DNA from: Lachnospiraceae bacterium | Lineage (GTDB): Bacteria; Bacillota; Clostridia; Lachnospirales; Lachnospiraceae | Direction of reading: 5' to 3' | DNA length: 43,457 bases | Assembly: GCA_016280395.1 (NCBI GenBank) | Contig: JAEEGQ010000128.1 | Coordinates: 1-43,457 of the forward strand | Part shown: in pieces, positions 16,137 to 25,393 of the stretch | Layout of the letters: the number at the start of each line of letters is the position of its first letter | Numbering within the stretch: the first letter of the stretch is position 1 | The notes under the pieces: model-generated | Told to the model about the DNA's origin: nothing | The model's input: the letters and a program-made list of their open reading frames with translations, nothing else | Database searches by the model: none | Position numbers and translations under genes: made by a program

Positions 16137-17201
16137 ATGCAGACCAACCAAAAAGAAAACGTACTCATCATAGATGACGTTGTCGCAAACCTTGTGATCC
16201 TTACGGAGATCATCAAAAAAGCAGGCTATGTCGCAAGGCCCGTGACCAATGTCCATCAGGCAATGGAGGCTGTTGACGCCCTCCTGCCGGATCTTATCCT
16301 GCTTGATGTCACAATGCCCGACATAGACGGCTTTGAGTACTGCGGAATGCTTAAAAAAGATGTCCGTACCCGCAATATCCCCGTTATTTTCGTTTCTGCG
16401 GTAACATCTCCCGAAACAAAGGAGAAGGGCTTCAGTATGGGGGCGGTGGATTTCATCATCAAGCCCTTTGAAGCGCAGGAGGTCTATCTTCGCGTAAACA
16501 CACATCTTAAACTTTACAGGATGCAGCGTGAGCTCGAGAATTACAACAAACAGCTGCAGAAGACCATAAATGCCCAGATACGCCGCATGAACGAGGAACA
16601 GCGCCTTGTGATGCTTGCAATGGCAAAGCTTGCGGAGGGGCGTGATTCTTCCAACAGCAACCATGTTGAGAATATCGGGAAAAATGCAAGGCTCCTTGCT
16701 CTTTCGCTGCAGTTTTCACCAAAGTTCACGAAGGTGATCTCAAACGAATTCGCGGACACGATCGAGCTTGCGGCCCCTCTGCACGATATAGGCAAGATGC
16801 GCATTCCGGACAGGGTGCTCCTTAAGCCGGGCAGGCTTACGGATGATGAGATGGATATAATGCGTACCCACTCAAAGATCGGTGCGGACACCCTGCGCAG
16901 CATCTACTCAATGAGCGAGAAAAACTACGCCATCGAGATGGCTATCGATATTGCGGAATTCCATCACGAAAGATGGGACGGAAAAGGGTACCCTGCCGGC
17001 CTTGAAGGGAACGCCATACCCCTTGCGGCACGCATTACCTCGGTCGTGGATGTTTATGATGTCCTTATAAGCGACAGGTGCTATAAAAGCGCCTATTCCC
17101 ACGAAAAAGCCATGGAAATAATAAATGCGGATGCCGGAAAGAGCTTTGACCCCGATATAGTCGAAGTGTTCAACAAGATCCAGAAACAGCTGAAACACTG
17201 A
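16137..17201 (+). CDS. Receiver/HD-GYP cyclic-di-GMP phosphodiesterase
   Basis: 354 residues. The receiver domain (1-125) has acidic D13/D14, phosphoacceptor D57 and K109. A coiled linker (about 128-160) leads to an HD-GYP domain with HDIGK (216-220), HHERWDGKGYPAG (from 276) and conserved DVYD. All key residues are present, so it should hydrolyse cyclic-di-GMP when phosphorylated. The start ATG has GGAGG 6 bases upstream. It is the second gene of the phosphorelay operon. Confidence 0.93.
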   Translation: MQTNQKENVLIIDDVVANLVILTEIIKKAGYVARPVTNVHQAMEAVDALLPDLILLDVTMPDIDGFEYCGMLKKDVRTRNIPVIFVSAVTSPETKEKGFSMGAVDFIIKPFEAQEVYLRVNTHLKLYRMQRELENYNKQLQKTINAQIRRMNEEQRLVMLAMAKLAEGRDSSNSNHVENIGKNARLLALSLQFSPKFTKVISNEFADTIELAAPLHDIGKMRIPDRVLLKPGRLTDDEMDIMRTHSKIGADTLRSIYSMSEKNYAIEMAIDIAEFHHERWDGKGYPAGLEGNAIPLAARITSVVDVYDVLISDRCYKSAYSHEKAMEIINADAGKSFDPDIVEVFNKIQKQLKH

Positions 17202-17225
17202 TAACACAGGAAATCGAGGATGCCT

Positions 17226-18719
17226 ATGGAGATTCAGACAGTAAAAAAAGATCCGATGATGGAGATATTCATCGAGGAGTGCAGTGACCTTGTCACACAG
17301 TACGAGACATATCTGTCGATGGCAGCGGAGCGGAACGAATATACTATGGATATCGTGAACGAGATATTCAGGATCACGCACACCATAAAGGCAGATGCCA
17401 CAATGATGCTGTTTGAGAGCCTTTCGACGCCCATGCGGGCCTTTGAGAGGATCCTGTATTTCTACAGGGATGAGAAGGCCGGGATAGATTTCGACAGGTT
17501 TACGGAGCTGCTCAGGAAGCTTGTTGAGTATTCCGTGACAGAGATAGACAGGCTTATGGACGGTACAGCCTCCGAAGACGACGGAAAGGAACTTACCGAC
17601 GAATTCAGGAATTACCGCGACGAGATCGCGGGAGACCTTAAAGTCGAGACCGTAGAGGACGTTGAGAAGACCGTAAAGGCCGAATCAAGGGATGAGCCCA
17701 TGCGCTTCTACATCGGCAGCGCCGAGCTTTCCGCCGAGGAATCGGCAAAGCCTACGCGCTTTGAGACGATAAAGAGCGATACAAGGACAGCCAACAGGAT
17801 AGTAAAAGAGGAACGCGCAGCGGTTAAGGCTGCCGGAGAGGGCGGCAGGAACAAAGGCAAAAAGAAAACTGCGGACGTGGCGGTGCTCGACACGGAAGCC
17901 GGAAAGAACATAAGAAAGCATCTTGAGGGCAGGGAAAAACAGCAGGAAGAATTAAAGGAGCTGTATGGCATCATCAAGCGCCTTTCAACCCTTGAGGCCA
18001 ATATGAGCGACGAGAAACGGAACTTCCCCGGGATAATCCCTTTTGTATCAAAACTGCATGAACACAACCTGGAGCTGTTAAACTGGCTCGTTGGCGTTTC
18101 GACCATCCCAATGGGACATATTTCACCAAAGCTTCATAAGACTGTTGAGGAAATGAACCAAAGGCTCGGCCGCGATATAAAGCTTGAGATAGAAGGCGAG
18201 CAGGTGCTTGTTGACAGGGAATGGATCGACGGTCTTTCGGGAGCGCTGGTGCATATGCTGAGAAATGCTGTTGACCACGGCATCGAAACAAAGGAATTAA
18301 GGATTTCACGCGGCAAATCGCCTGAAGGTAAGATCAGGGTCAGCTACGCAAACGACGGAAACTCGCTTAAGATACAGGTTTCCGATGACGGACGCGGCAT
18401 CGACATTGAAAAGCTCAGGGCTTCCGCTATCGAAAGAGGGCTGATCTTTGAAGGTGACGAGATAGCCGATGACGACATCATACGCCTGATCTTTGTGCCG
18501 GGTGTATCGACGAACGAGAAGGAAGGCATATACTCCGGGCGCGGAGTAGGCATGGATGCGGTTCTCCACAATGTGGAGGTACTCGGCGGCAAAGTGACAA
18601 CCGACACCCGGGAGGGCGAGGGAACGACATTTACAATAATCATCCCGCTTAATGCGGTGCTTAACGGAAACGGCGGAGAGGAGCAGGACGAAGATGAAGA
18701 TATTGATAGCAGAAGATGA
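17226..18719 (+). CDS. CheA-like kinase without P2 and CheW-like domains
   Basis: 497 residues. An Hpt domain at about 8-115 has H52 in RITHTIKADA. A low-complexity charged linker follows (about 135-240), then a short dimerisation-like helix pair and a CheA-type ATPase domain: N347 in LRNAVDHGIE, DDGRGID (387-393) and GRGVGMD (438-444). It ends about 17 residues after the ATPase domain, so the P5 domain that binds CheW and receptors is absent, as is P2. The ATG at 17226 follows GAGG by 6 bases; another ATG lies 6 bases upstream. The last 26 bases overlap the next gene, which encodes a CheY-like protein and is its likely phosphate acceptor. Confidence 0.88.
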   Translation: MEIQTVKKDPMMEIFIEECSDLVTQYETYLSMAAERNEYTMDIVNEIFRITHTIKADATMMLFESLSTPMRAFERILYFYRDEKAGIDFDRFTELLRKLVEYSVTEIDRLMDGTASEDDGKELTDEFRNYRDEIAGDLKVETVEDVEKTVKAESRDEPMRFYIGSAELSAEESAKPTRFETIKSDTRTANRIVKEERAAVKAAGEGGRNKGKKKTADVAVLDTEAGKNIRKHLEGREKQQEELKELYGIIKRLSTLEANMSDEKRNFPGIIPFVSKLHEHNLELLNWLVGVSTIPMGHISPKLHKTVEEMNQRLGRDIKLEIEGEQVLVDREWIDGLSGALVHMLRNAVDHGIETKELRISRGKSPEGKIRVSYANDGNSLKIQVSDDGRGIDIEKLRASAIERGLIFEGDEIADDDIIRLIFVPGVSTNEKEGIYSGRGVGMDAVLHNVEVLGGKVTTDTREGEGTTFTIIIPLNAVLNGNGGEEQDEDEDIDSRR

Positions 18720-19095
18720 TTTCGCGAGCCGCAAGTTCATGCTTAAGTTCCTGTCCAAGTACGCTGACGTCGATGTTACCGTGGACGGCGAGGAAGCGGC
18801 GGCTGCCTTTGAATTCGCGCTTGAGGACAACGCGCCCTACGATCTTGTATGCCTTGATATCATGATGCCGAACATGAACGGTGTCGAGGCCTTAGAGGCC
18901 ATCCGCAACGCTGAGGAACGGTTTGGCGTGGACAGGAGCAGGCGCTGCAAGATCATAATGACTACGGCGTTGAACGAGGTTAACCAGGTGGAACAGGCTT
19001 TTGAACTCGGATGCGAAGGCTATGCGGTCAAGCCTATCGACACCGATAAATTCCTTGTTATATTAAAGAAAATGGGCTTTGACCTGAACGACTGA
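18694..19095 (+). CDS. CheY-like single-domain response regulator
   Basis: 133 residues, receiver only: D8/D9, phosphoacceptor D55 in LVCLDIMMP, T90/T91 and K113 in YAVKPID. It has no output domain, so it acts through protein contact or as a phosphate shuttle. It overlaps the CheA-like gene by 26 bases, which implies coupled translation and a fixed ratio. There are no flagellar, CheW or receptor genes in the window. Confidence 0.92.
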   Translation: MKILIAEDDFASRKFMLKFLSKYADVDVTVDGEEAAAAFEFALEDNAPYDLVCLDIMMPNMNGVEALEAIRNAEERFGVDRSRRCKIIMTTALNEVNQVEQAFELGCEGYAVKPIDTDKFLVILKKMGFDLND

Positions 19096-19131
19096 CAGGT
19101 CTTTAGTGAAGATACGGCCCGGAGTTTGAAA

Positions 19132-20523
19132 ATGAGAGAAGAATTTGTAAAACGCGGCACGATGAAGCGTTATTCATCACGGAACAGAGGCCGTAAGAAA
19201 CTGCCTCTTGTCATACTCCTCCTGCTGCTTGCGGCATGCCTTGCCGGAACGCTCGGCGCACTAGCAAAAGAAAAGAAGATATCCGACGAAGCAAGGGAAA
19301 AGGCTGCGGAAGCCGCAAAACAGCTTGTGACGCCTTCTCCGACACCGGAGAATGAGGTAACGGGAAAGCCTGCGAATACACAGCAGGTTGCTGACGGTGC
19401 CTACGGAATGTGGGCTCCGCCCACGCCTACGCCGATACTGTACGACCCCGACGGAACACCGATCTGGATGGCAGACTGGAAGGATGAAAGAACTCCCGTT
19501 GAGGCCCACGGTATCTATGTTTCATCCGAGTTTACGGTAAACAGGCAGCATGATGAGGACAGGATAAAAGCTTTTGATAAACTGCTCGAGCTTGCAAAAC
19601 GGACGGAGATCAACACCATGATCATTGATGTTAAATACGAGTCCGGCGCCATCCTGCATGAGTTTAACAACGAATTGATAAATAAATACGGAACAACGGT
19701 GGAGTGTCTGTCTTTCATTCCGGAGTACATCAAAAAGCTGCATGAGAACGGTATCTATGTTGTGGCCCGTCTTGTGTGCTTTAAGGATACAAAGCTTGCG
19801 GCTGTACGCCCTGACCTTGCGATCTATAACAACAACGGAAGCCTTTACCGCGACAATAACTGGAGCAACTGGGTCTCACCCTATAAAAAAGAGACATGGG
19901 AATATATCGCCGAGGTCGGCAAGGAATGCGCAAAGATTGGCTTTGATGAGATAAATCTCGATTATGTCCGCTTTCCGACCGATAACGTTTCGAACGTCAA
20001 CTGGGGGCCGGAGGCTGCGACAACAACAAAAACGCAGGCTATCACTTCCGGTGTAAAGTATCTTTGCGAACAGTTCCGCGCCTGCAACCTTTTTGTTTCC
20101 GCGGATGTTTACGGTATAGTAATGTCGAGCCCGAAGGATGCGGCAAATGTAGGCCAGAATTTCATGGAGATGGCACAGTATTTCGATTATCTCTGCCCTA
20201 TGGTCTATCCTTCCCACTACGATAAATCATGGGTTTCAACGGGAGACTGGCCGGACCTCCATCCTTATGAGGTCATCACAAAGTCTCTTGCTTATTCGGT
20301 TACGGAGATAGCAAAGATCCCGGAGAACCACCACCGCGCAAAAGTCCGCGCATGGCTTCAGGACTTTACAGCAGATTATCTTGGCAAAGGCAGGTATATG
20401 GAGTATGATGCCGAAGCCGTCCTTGCGGAGATAAAAGCCGTTAACGACACCGGCTACACAGAGTGGCTCCTTTGGAACGCAAACGGTACCTATACCGAAG
20501 GCGCACTGAAAAAAGCGGACTGA
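19132..20523 (+). CDS. Secreted putative glycoside hydrolase (DUF4015 type)
   Basis: 463 residues. A basic N-terminus and one hydrophobic helix (LPLVILLLLLAACLAGTLGA, about 24-43) anchor or export it. A linker rich in Pro and Thr (TPSPTP, PPTPTP) follows. The rest (about 120-463) is a predicted TIM-barrel: HGIYVSSEF, MIIDVKYESG, IYVVARLVCFKD, EINLDYVRFP, FVSADVYGIVM and PMVYPSHY, the pattern of the DUF4015 family. Activity on a wall or other glycan is assumed from the fold; the substrate is unknown. The start ATG has GGAG 7 bases before it. It is 36 bases after the CheY-like gene and may share the operon. Confidence 0.85.
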   Translation: MREEFVKRGTMKRYSSRNRGRKKLPLVILLLLLAACLAGTLGALAKEKKISDEAREKAAEAAKQLVTPSPTPENEVTGKPANTQQVADGAYGMWAPPTPTPILYDPDGTPIWMADWKDERTPVEAHGIYVSSEFTVNRQHDEDRIKAFDKLLELAKRTEINTMIIDVKYESGAILHEFNNELINKYGTTVECLSFIPEYIKKLHENGIYVVARLVCFKDTKLAAVRPDLAIYNNNGSLYRDNNWSNWVSPYKKETWEYIAEVGKECAKIGFDEINLDYVRFPTDNVSNVNWGPEAATTTKTQAITSGVKYLCEQFRACNLFVSADVYGIVMSSPKDAANVGQNFMEMAQYFDYLCPMVYPSHYDKSWVSTGDWPDLHPYEVITKSLAYSVTEIAKIPENHHRAKVRAWLQDFTADYLGKGRYMEYDAEAVLAEIKAVNDTGYTEWLLWNANGTYTEGALKKAD

Positions 20524-20570
20524 TACCTGAGACAGGGGGCTCCTGTCAATATCAGCCCGTTGATAACATA

Positions 20571-21431
20571 TTACTTGTTCAGTATGAGTGCCGTTTTGAA
20601 GATATTGGCGGTCCTGTAGAGGTAGATAAGTCTGAGTATGCTTGCCACAATTACAACAACTGCGGAGGCTGCCATTAACAGCAATCCGATGATCGGAAGT
20701 ATTATAATGATAAATGGGCTTACGAACAAAGCGATGGTGCTGCCGAGATATATTTTCCAAAGCTTTTCCCAGTTGTCTGACAGGTTGTAATCCACATCTC
20801 TGAGCACGGATGAGTGACTTTGGAATTCGTGATATGTGCCGACTATGATAAGTATTAACGCCGGAATGCTTATAAGGAGCGTCCAGGTGGGCGTTGTGCT
20901 TGAGTTCAACGGGAATATTGTAAAAAAGTTCAGGATACTGCCGCATAGTTTTAAGATGCCGGCTTTTTGGTACAATTCTTCAACAGACGCCATTCGGATC
21001 AGGATAACACTATATATGATCGAGACCGTAATGCCTATGAGCTCTCCGACAAGGTACAGCTTAGGGCTTGCGGTCTTTATTTGTTGATTGGTAAAAAGAC
21101 CTGAGACAACGGATGGCACAAAAAGCCAGAACAGTATCATCAGATTGGGTGCCAGGATCGAGGCACGCTGCCTGATGTTTTCCTGCAGCTTTTGACCGGA
21201 TTCGGCTTTTTCACGCCTGAACTGAGGTTGTGAAAAACGTCCCTGATAAGGTCCGCAGTTTCCCTTGAAACTGCAGGTTACGCAGCTTGTATGTCCTTTT
21301 TCCCTGCAGCATTTTGCAATGCTGCAATCACCACCGTAATCTCTGCCGGGGCCCAATTTGCAGCCCGGACAGTGAAGGGTTGCCCTTTCGGAGCATGTTT
21401 CACAATTTTTCCCACAATAAGTTTCTTCCAT
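20571..21431 (-). CDS. Cys-rich N-terminus fused to a multi-helix membrane protein
   Basis: 286 residues; function unknown. Residues 1-55 hold about a dozen cysteines (YCGKNCETC, HCPGCKLGPG, CCREKGHTSC) in a pattern like DUF3795-type metal-binding modules. After a polar linker there are four to five hydrophobic helices between about 90 and 280. The ATG at 21431 follows GGAGAG by 5 bases; another ATG 12 bases upstream is possible. It lies 36 bases after the Na/Pi symporter on the same strand and may be cotranscribed. Confidence 0.7.
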   Translation of the reverse strand: MEETYCGKNCETCSERATLHCPGCKLGPGRDYGGDCSIAKCCREKGHTSCVTCSFKGNCGPYQGRFSQPQFRREKAESGQKLQENIRQRASILAPNLMILFWLFVPSVVSGLFTNQQIKTASPKLYLVGELIGITVSIIYSVILIRMASVEELYQKAGILKLCGSILNFFTIFPLNSSTTPTWTLLISIPALILIIVGTYHEFQSHSSVLRDVDYNLSDNWEKLWKIYLGSTIALFVSPFIIIILPIIGLLLMAASAVVVIVASILRLIYLYRTANIFKTALILNK

Positions 21432-21467
21432 ACTTCTCTCCATGTTTCCCCAATAATATCATTTTTT

Positions 21468-23252
21468 TTATTCTTCTTTTACGGACAGTTCCGGTACGGC
21501 GAATTCCTCGGAGTACTGGCGTACCATGGTCTTGTACGCATCGCTGTTTTCCTTGAGTTCTTCGGTGTAGCCGTGTGTATCGAGCAGACCGCCCGTCTTG
21601 TAACGTGCGATTACGTTAAGCGCGATGTTCGAGCAGTAAGCAGATATACGCTCAAAGCTGTTTAAGAGCTCCACAAGGGAAATACCGCTCTGTACGGAGC
21701 AGTTGCCCTTCTGGAGTCTAACCACATGGTTGTTCCTTATGGTCTCACGCAGTCTGTCTATTACCTCGTTCAGCGGTTCGACCTTTGAAGCAAGTTCGGG
21801 ATTGCCGTTAAAAAAGGCATCCGTTGTTATGTTAAGTACCATCTCGACAGCGCTCGCGATAGTTGATATCTCTTTTTGCGCGGCTTCGGAGAAGGATATT
21901 TTCTGTTCCGTGTCGTAGGTTGCCACTTCCGAAAGCTTCACGCAGTGGTCTCCGATACGCTCAAAATCTGTGACCGAATGAAGTATCTCGGTTGCAAGGA
22001 GCGCTTCGTCGTGATGTATGTCTTTTGATGTGATCTTGACTATATAATCGCTTAAAACAGTCTCGCTCTTGTCCATGAACTGCTCGTTTTCATCTATCAC
22101 GGGAAGTATCTTCTCGTCGTAGTTGTTCAGAAGATCTGTGGCGAAGCGGAAATTCTCGAGTGCCGTCGCACCCATCGTGTCGACAACCTTCTGGCATTGT
22201 TCGAGCGCGATGGAAGGGTTCTTTAAGAGGATATCGTCAAGGAGCGCGAGCTGTTCATCTATCTTCGAGGGCTTGCCTTCCTTGATCACAAACCTGCAGA
22301 AGCGGTCAAGGGCACCGGTGAGCGGCAGCAGCAGAAGGCTTCCGGCTACGTTGAGTATGGTGTTGAAGTTTGCGACGGAACCGCGGGTCATTATCTTTTC
22401 AAAGCCGTAGAGCCTGAAAGGACCTATGATGCCGTAAACAATGACAAGGCAGAGAACGCCGATGATCGTACTTGTTATAAAGCCTACAAAAGCGGTACGC
22501 TTCGCATCCTTTTTAGCCGAGAGGCTGGCAAGGATGACAGGGAAAGCTTTGCCGATGTTGATACCGATGATGATGGGAGCTGCAACAGCAAAGGATACCG
22601 CACCGCCTGAAGAAACGGCCTGCAGGATACCGACGGATGCCGAGGCGCTCTGAAGGATCGTACAGACAACGAAACCGATCAGGATACCGAGGAACGGGTT
22701 TGTGGCGGCTGTGAAGAGCTTTCTGAAGCCTTCGGATTCTTCTAAGGGTTTGAAGGCTGTTTCCATGGTGGTCATACCAAAGAAGAGTATACCGAAACCG
22801 AGGAGCAGCGAAGCTATTTCCTTGGTCTTCTTTTTTTTGGAGAGGAGCATCATGAACGCACCGATGCAGATGATGACCGGAGCAAAGGAAGAGGGCTTCA
22901 TGAGTGAAAGAAAAGTGCTTCCGGAGTCCGAGATATCGCCAAGACGCAGGATCTGACCGGTAACGGTGGTACCGATGGAAGCACCGAGCACAACCGGGAT
23001 CGCCTGAACGAACTTGATTATACCGGCATTTACAAAGCCCACCAGCATAATGTTTGTAGCGGATGAACTCTGGATCGCAGCCGTTACTATGACACCGAGG
23101 AGCAGCCCGTAAAGCCTGTTGTTTGTGAGCTTTGCGAGTGTCTTTTCAAGACCTGCGCCCGCAAGCCTTTCAAGCGTCTGGCCGAGGAACTTCATACCGA
23201 AAAGGAAGAGTCCAACGCCGCCCGCTATCTGAAAAATACTGTAGATATCCAT
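21468..23252 (-). CDS. Na/Pi cotransporter with PhoU-like domain
   Basis: 594 residues of the NptA/YjbB group. The membrane domain (about 1-315) has two inverted halves, each with a Gln-Ser motif (QSSSAT and QSASAS). The cytoplasmic part (about 340-560) is a PhoU-like helical bundle with acidic repeats such as SVTDFERIGDHCVKL. It should move phosphate with sodium, in or out, under PhoU-like control. It has its own promoter and a clear start. Confidence 0.93.
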   Translation of the reverse strand: MDIYSIFQIAGGVGLFLFGMKFLGQTLERLAGAGLEKTLAKLTNNRLYGLLLGVIVTAAIQSSSATNIMLVGFVNAGIIKFVQAIPVVLGASIGTTVTGQILRLGDISDSGSTFLSLMKPSSFAPVIICIGAFMMLLSKKKKTKEIASLLLGFGILFFGMTTMETAFKPLEESEGFRKLFTAATNPFLGILIGFVVCTILQSASASVGILQAVSSGGAVSFAVAAPIIIGINIGKAFPVILASLSAKKDAKRTAFVGFITSTIIGVLCLVIVYGIIGPFRLYGFEKIMTRGSVANFNTILNVAGSLLLLPLTGALDRFCRFVIKEGKPSKIDEQLALLDDILLKNPSIALEQCQKVVDTMGATALENFRFATDLLNNYDEKILPVIDENEQFMDKSETVLSDYIVKITSKDIHHDEALLATEILHSVTDFERIGDHCVKLSEVATYDTEQKISFSEAAQKEISTIASAVEMVLNITTDAFFNGNPELASKVEPLNEVIDRLRETIRNNHVVRLQKGNCSVQSGISLVELLNSFERISAYCSNIALNVIARYKTGGLLDTHGYTEELKENSDAYKTMVRQYSEEFAVPELSVKEE

Positions 23253-23284
23253 GCCGATTCTCCTAGATTGCCCATTTGCCCCAC

Positions 23285-23313
23285 ATCATATCATAGAAAT
23301 ATGTTTAAAGCAA
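23285..23313 (-). promoter_or_regulatory. Sigma-A promoter of the Na/Pi symporter
   Basis: On the minus strand TTGCTT, a 17-base spacer and TATGAT. The start would be near 23278, leaving a leader of about 25 bases. Confidence 0.7.
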
Positions 23314-23340
23314 GAAGCAACGGACAACATGGCAAAAAAG

Positions 23341-23375
23341 TGGGATAAAATTAAGCCCCGGGCGTGCCGGGGCTT
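23341..23375 (-). terminator. Terminator after the serpin gene
   Basis: A 9-bp perfect stem AAGCCCCGG/CCGGGGCTT with a 5-base loop lies 21 bases past the serpin stop. On the minus strand it is followed by the T-rich AATTTTA. Confidence 0.7.
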
Positions 23376-23395
23376 TGCGAATGCTTGTGTTTATG

Positions 23396-24751
23396 TCAGA
23401 TATTGTTCTCAACGCCTATAAAGAAAGGCATCTTTGTTTCGTTGTCATAAAGCATATATACAAAAGGACGGTCCAGGATTACTTTCTTGATATCATTTAA
23501 TACACCAGCGTTTGTCGCTTCGACACCGGTTGCGGCTCCGGCCCTTGTGCCTCTTTCGTTAACCTCTATAAAGGTTTTGTGGATAACGCGGCTTATGAAC
23601 AGGGGCATGTTTGACATACTTGAAAAATCCGCTTCTCCGGCAAATGCCTGTTTCATTCCGAGTATTTTCAGCTGTTCGCTGAGTTCTACACTGTATTCTG
23701 CGGAAAACTTCGGAAGGCTTACCTGTACTCCGCTGTACTCGCCGTATCGATCGAAGTTTGCAAGGAAATCGGGAAGTTCCGCAACAACATCAACAACGGT
23801 TTTATTTTTATTGGGTAAAAGCGCAATGAATGAATACCGTAAGCCTTTGTAATCCTTTACGAAACCTGTTGCGCTGGCTGTCTTAAGATAGTTTGATTCA
23901 TAGGAATGCATGAAATCAACAGTCTTGGTTGTGCCGTCCGCGTTTTTGAACTCGCCCGTGGTGATGTTTTCGACCTTGTAAATCCTTGCCCACTCGGCAT
24001 CGAATGCGAGAGCGTTTATAAGATACATCATTGCTTCCGGCGGGATATCGTTAATAATATTCTTTATCATCCCGTACGTTTTTTCATCGACCCAGCTGTT
24101 GATATCCGAAAGAGTTCTGCCGTCAAACGGCGCCTTGAAAACGGAAGCGTTATATTTGCCGGTGTTTGTTTGCAAAAAGGCATCCTTTACAACAAAATCG
24201 GGACTGTCTTTTATCCAGATGGAATTTGCGATCCTTAAGCAGCTGTTTTCATCTTTTTCAAGGCCTTCGATGAAAAGACCGAGCAGTCTGTTCATGTTTT
24301 CTCGGCTGAGCCCCAGAACCTGCTCCATTTCCGCAAGCGTCTGCCCTTCGGCCCCGTTTGCGGTCATGCCGAGGGCTGTGATTATGGACAGCGGCGAAAC
24401 AAGCGCGTTTTCGTTTTCGGTCATGCATGCACACAGAAGCTTTGCGCCGAAGATGCCGGCTTGTTTAAGGGCTTCTTCTTTGGATTCGCCGGCGTAGACT
24501 GTTGTTTCGGATATAAGCTTATTAAGCAGCGAAAGTTTGGTTTGTTTGCTGTTAATAGCCGGCAGCAGAACGAAGATGATAAGCAATGCAGCTACGGGGA
24601 CCGCGCAGGCAAATACGATCTTTCTCCATATGGGTACTTTTTTTTCGGCTGTCGCTTCTCTGCGGACATCTTTTATTTTTCCGTTTAGACATTCATCTAC
24701 CAGGTTCTCATCAATATGCGCAATGGCATCAAACATCTGATCTTTTGACAT
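23396..24751 (-). CDS. Membrane-anchored serpin with an anti-sigma-like N-terminus
   Basis: 451 residues. Residues 1-44 are a cytoplasmic segment beginning MSKDQMFDAIAHIDENLVDE, similar to the short N-termini I know from partners of XRE/sigma-4 regulators. One membrane helix lies at about 45-64, and the serpin domain at about 90-451 would be outside the cell. It has serpin landmarks (NALVSPLSIITALGMTANGA, VSLPKFSAEYSVEL, and DRPFVYML near the end). The reactive-loop hinge GTRAGAATGV (401-410) has Thr at P14 and small residues after it, as in inhibitory serpins; the cleavage site should lie near 414-418 (NAGVL). Four bases separate it from the XRE/sigma-4 gene upstream, and its ribosome binding site lies inside that gene. 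Confidence 0.88.
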   Translation of the reverse strand: MSKDQMFDAIAHIDENLVDECLNGKIKDVRREATAEKKVPIWRKIVFACAVPVAALLIIFVLLPAINSKQTKLSLLNKLISETTVYAGESKEEALKQAGIFGAKLLCACMTENENALVSPLSIITALGMTANGAEGQTLAEMEQVLGLSRENMNRLLGLFIEGLEKDENSCLRIANSIWIKDSPDFVVKDAFLQTNTGKYNASVFKAPFDGRTLSDINSWVDEKTYGMIKNIINDIPPEAMMYLINALAFDAEWARIYKVENITTGEFKNADGTTKTVDFMHSYESNYLKTASATGFVKDYKGLRYSFIALLPNKNKTVVDVVAELPDFLANFDRYGEYSGVQVSLPKFSAEYSVELSEQLKILGMKQAFAGEADFSSMSNMPLFISRVIHKTFIEVNERGTRAGAATGVEATNAGVLNDIKKVILDRPFVYMLYDNETKMPFFIGVENNI

Positions 24752-24755
24752 GATT

Positions 24756-25226
24756 TTACCTCGTTTTATTAGACGGTTCTTTGTATTCTTTAAGATAATT
24801 CTTTAGTTTCTTTACGGTTTTGGAGAGGCGGCTCCTGACTAAGTTTTCTTTGATGTTTAGGATATTTGCGATCTCTGCGTTGCTGTTCAGCAGGTAGTAT
24901 CTGCGCATGAACAGCTGCGCGTGTCCAGAGGGAAGAGTCCTAAGAAAGTCTTCGATCGCAGCTGTAAGGGATTCGAGGGTAAACTCCCGCCCGTTCGGAA
25001 TGCATGCTTCGAGCTCTTCAAACATGCGATCCTCGCGGCGTATTAAGTTTTCCGTGGGAATACCGAGCACTTCGGCGATCTTTTCAAACGTCGTAAGATC
25101 CGGACGCCTTGTACCGTTTTCCCATTTTGAAACGAGTTCGCGCGAAATAAAGAGCCTGTCCGCAAATTCCTGCTGTGTTAAGCCCGCTGCATTTCTCGCA
25201 TCCGCAATTTTTTTCCCTACATCCAT
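24756..25226 (-). CDS. XRE helix-turn-helix fused to sigma-70 region-4-like domain
   Basis: 156 residues. Residues 5-62 are a typical XRE domain (LTQQEFADRLFISRELVSKW, then ENGTRRPD). Residues about 92-145 (LPSGHAQLFMRRYYLLNSN, then EIANIL..VRSRLSK) look like region 4 of extracytoplasmic-function sigma factors. Region 2 is missing, so it cannot be a complete sigma factor; it may bind DNA through both domains or contact RNA polymerase. It is the first gene of a unit with the membrane serpin. Upstream there is a TATTAT but no sigma-A-like -35, which fits self-activation but does not prove it. Confidence 0.85.
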   Translation of the reverse strand: MDVGKKIADARNAAGLTQQEFADRLFISRELVSKWENGTRRPDLTTFEKIAEVLGIPTENLIRREDRMFEELEACIPNGREFTLESLTAAIEDFLRTLPSGHAQLFMRRYYLLNSNAEIANILNIKENLVRSRLSKTVKKLKNYLKEYKEPSNKTR

Positions 25227-25330
25227 TGTTTTTGTCTCCGCCTCTTCTGTAAGTTCATAATATCACAGACGGAACAAAGAAGCACGGTACAATTTGCACC
25301 GCCGCCCTCCGTTTTTCTTTTCCCTCACTA

Positions 25331-25359
25331 TTGATATTCATTTGCCATTTTGATATAAT
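25331..25359 (+). promoter_or_regulatory. Sigma-A promoter of the three-gene module
   Basis: TTGATA (25331-25336), a 17-base spacer and TATAAT (25354-25359). Transcription starts near 25366, 28 bases before the first start codon. Confidence 0.85.
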
Positions 25360-25393
25360 GACTACGATTATGGATAAAAGGGGAGGTATGCGT

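Noticed and set aside
24756-25226. Complete ECF sigma factor
   Set aside because: A region-4-like domain is present, but region 2 is replaced by an XRE domain, so core polymerase and -10 recognition are missing.
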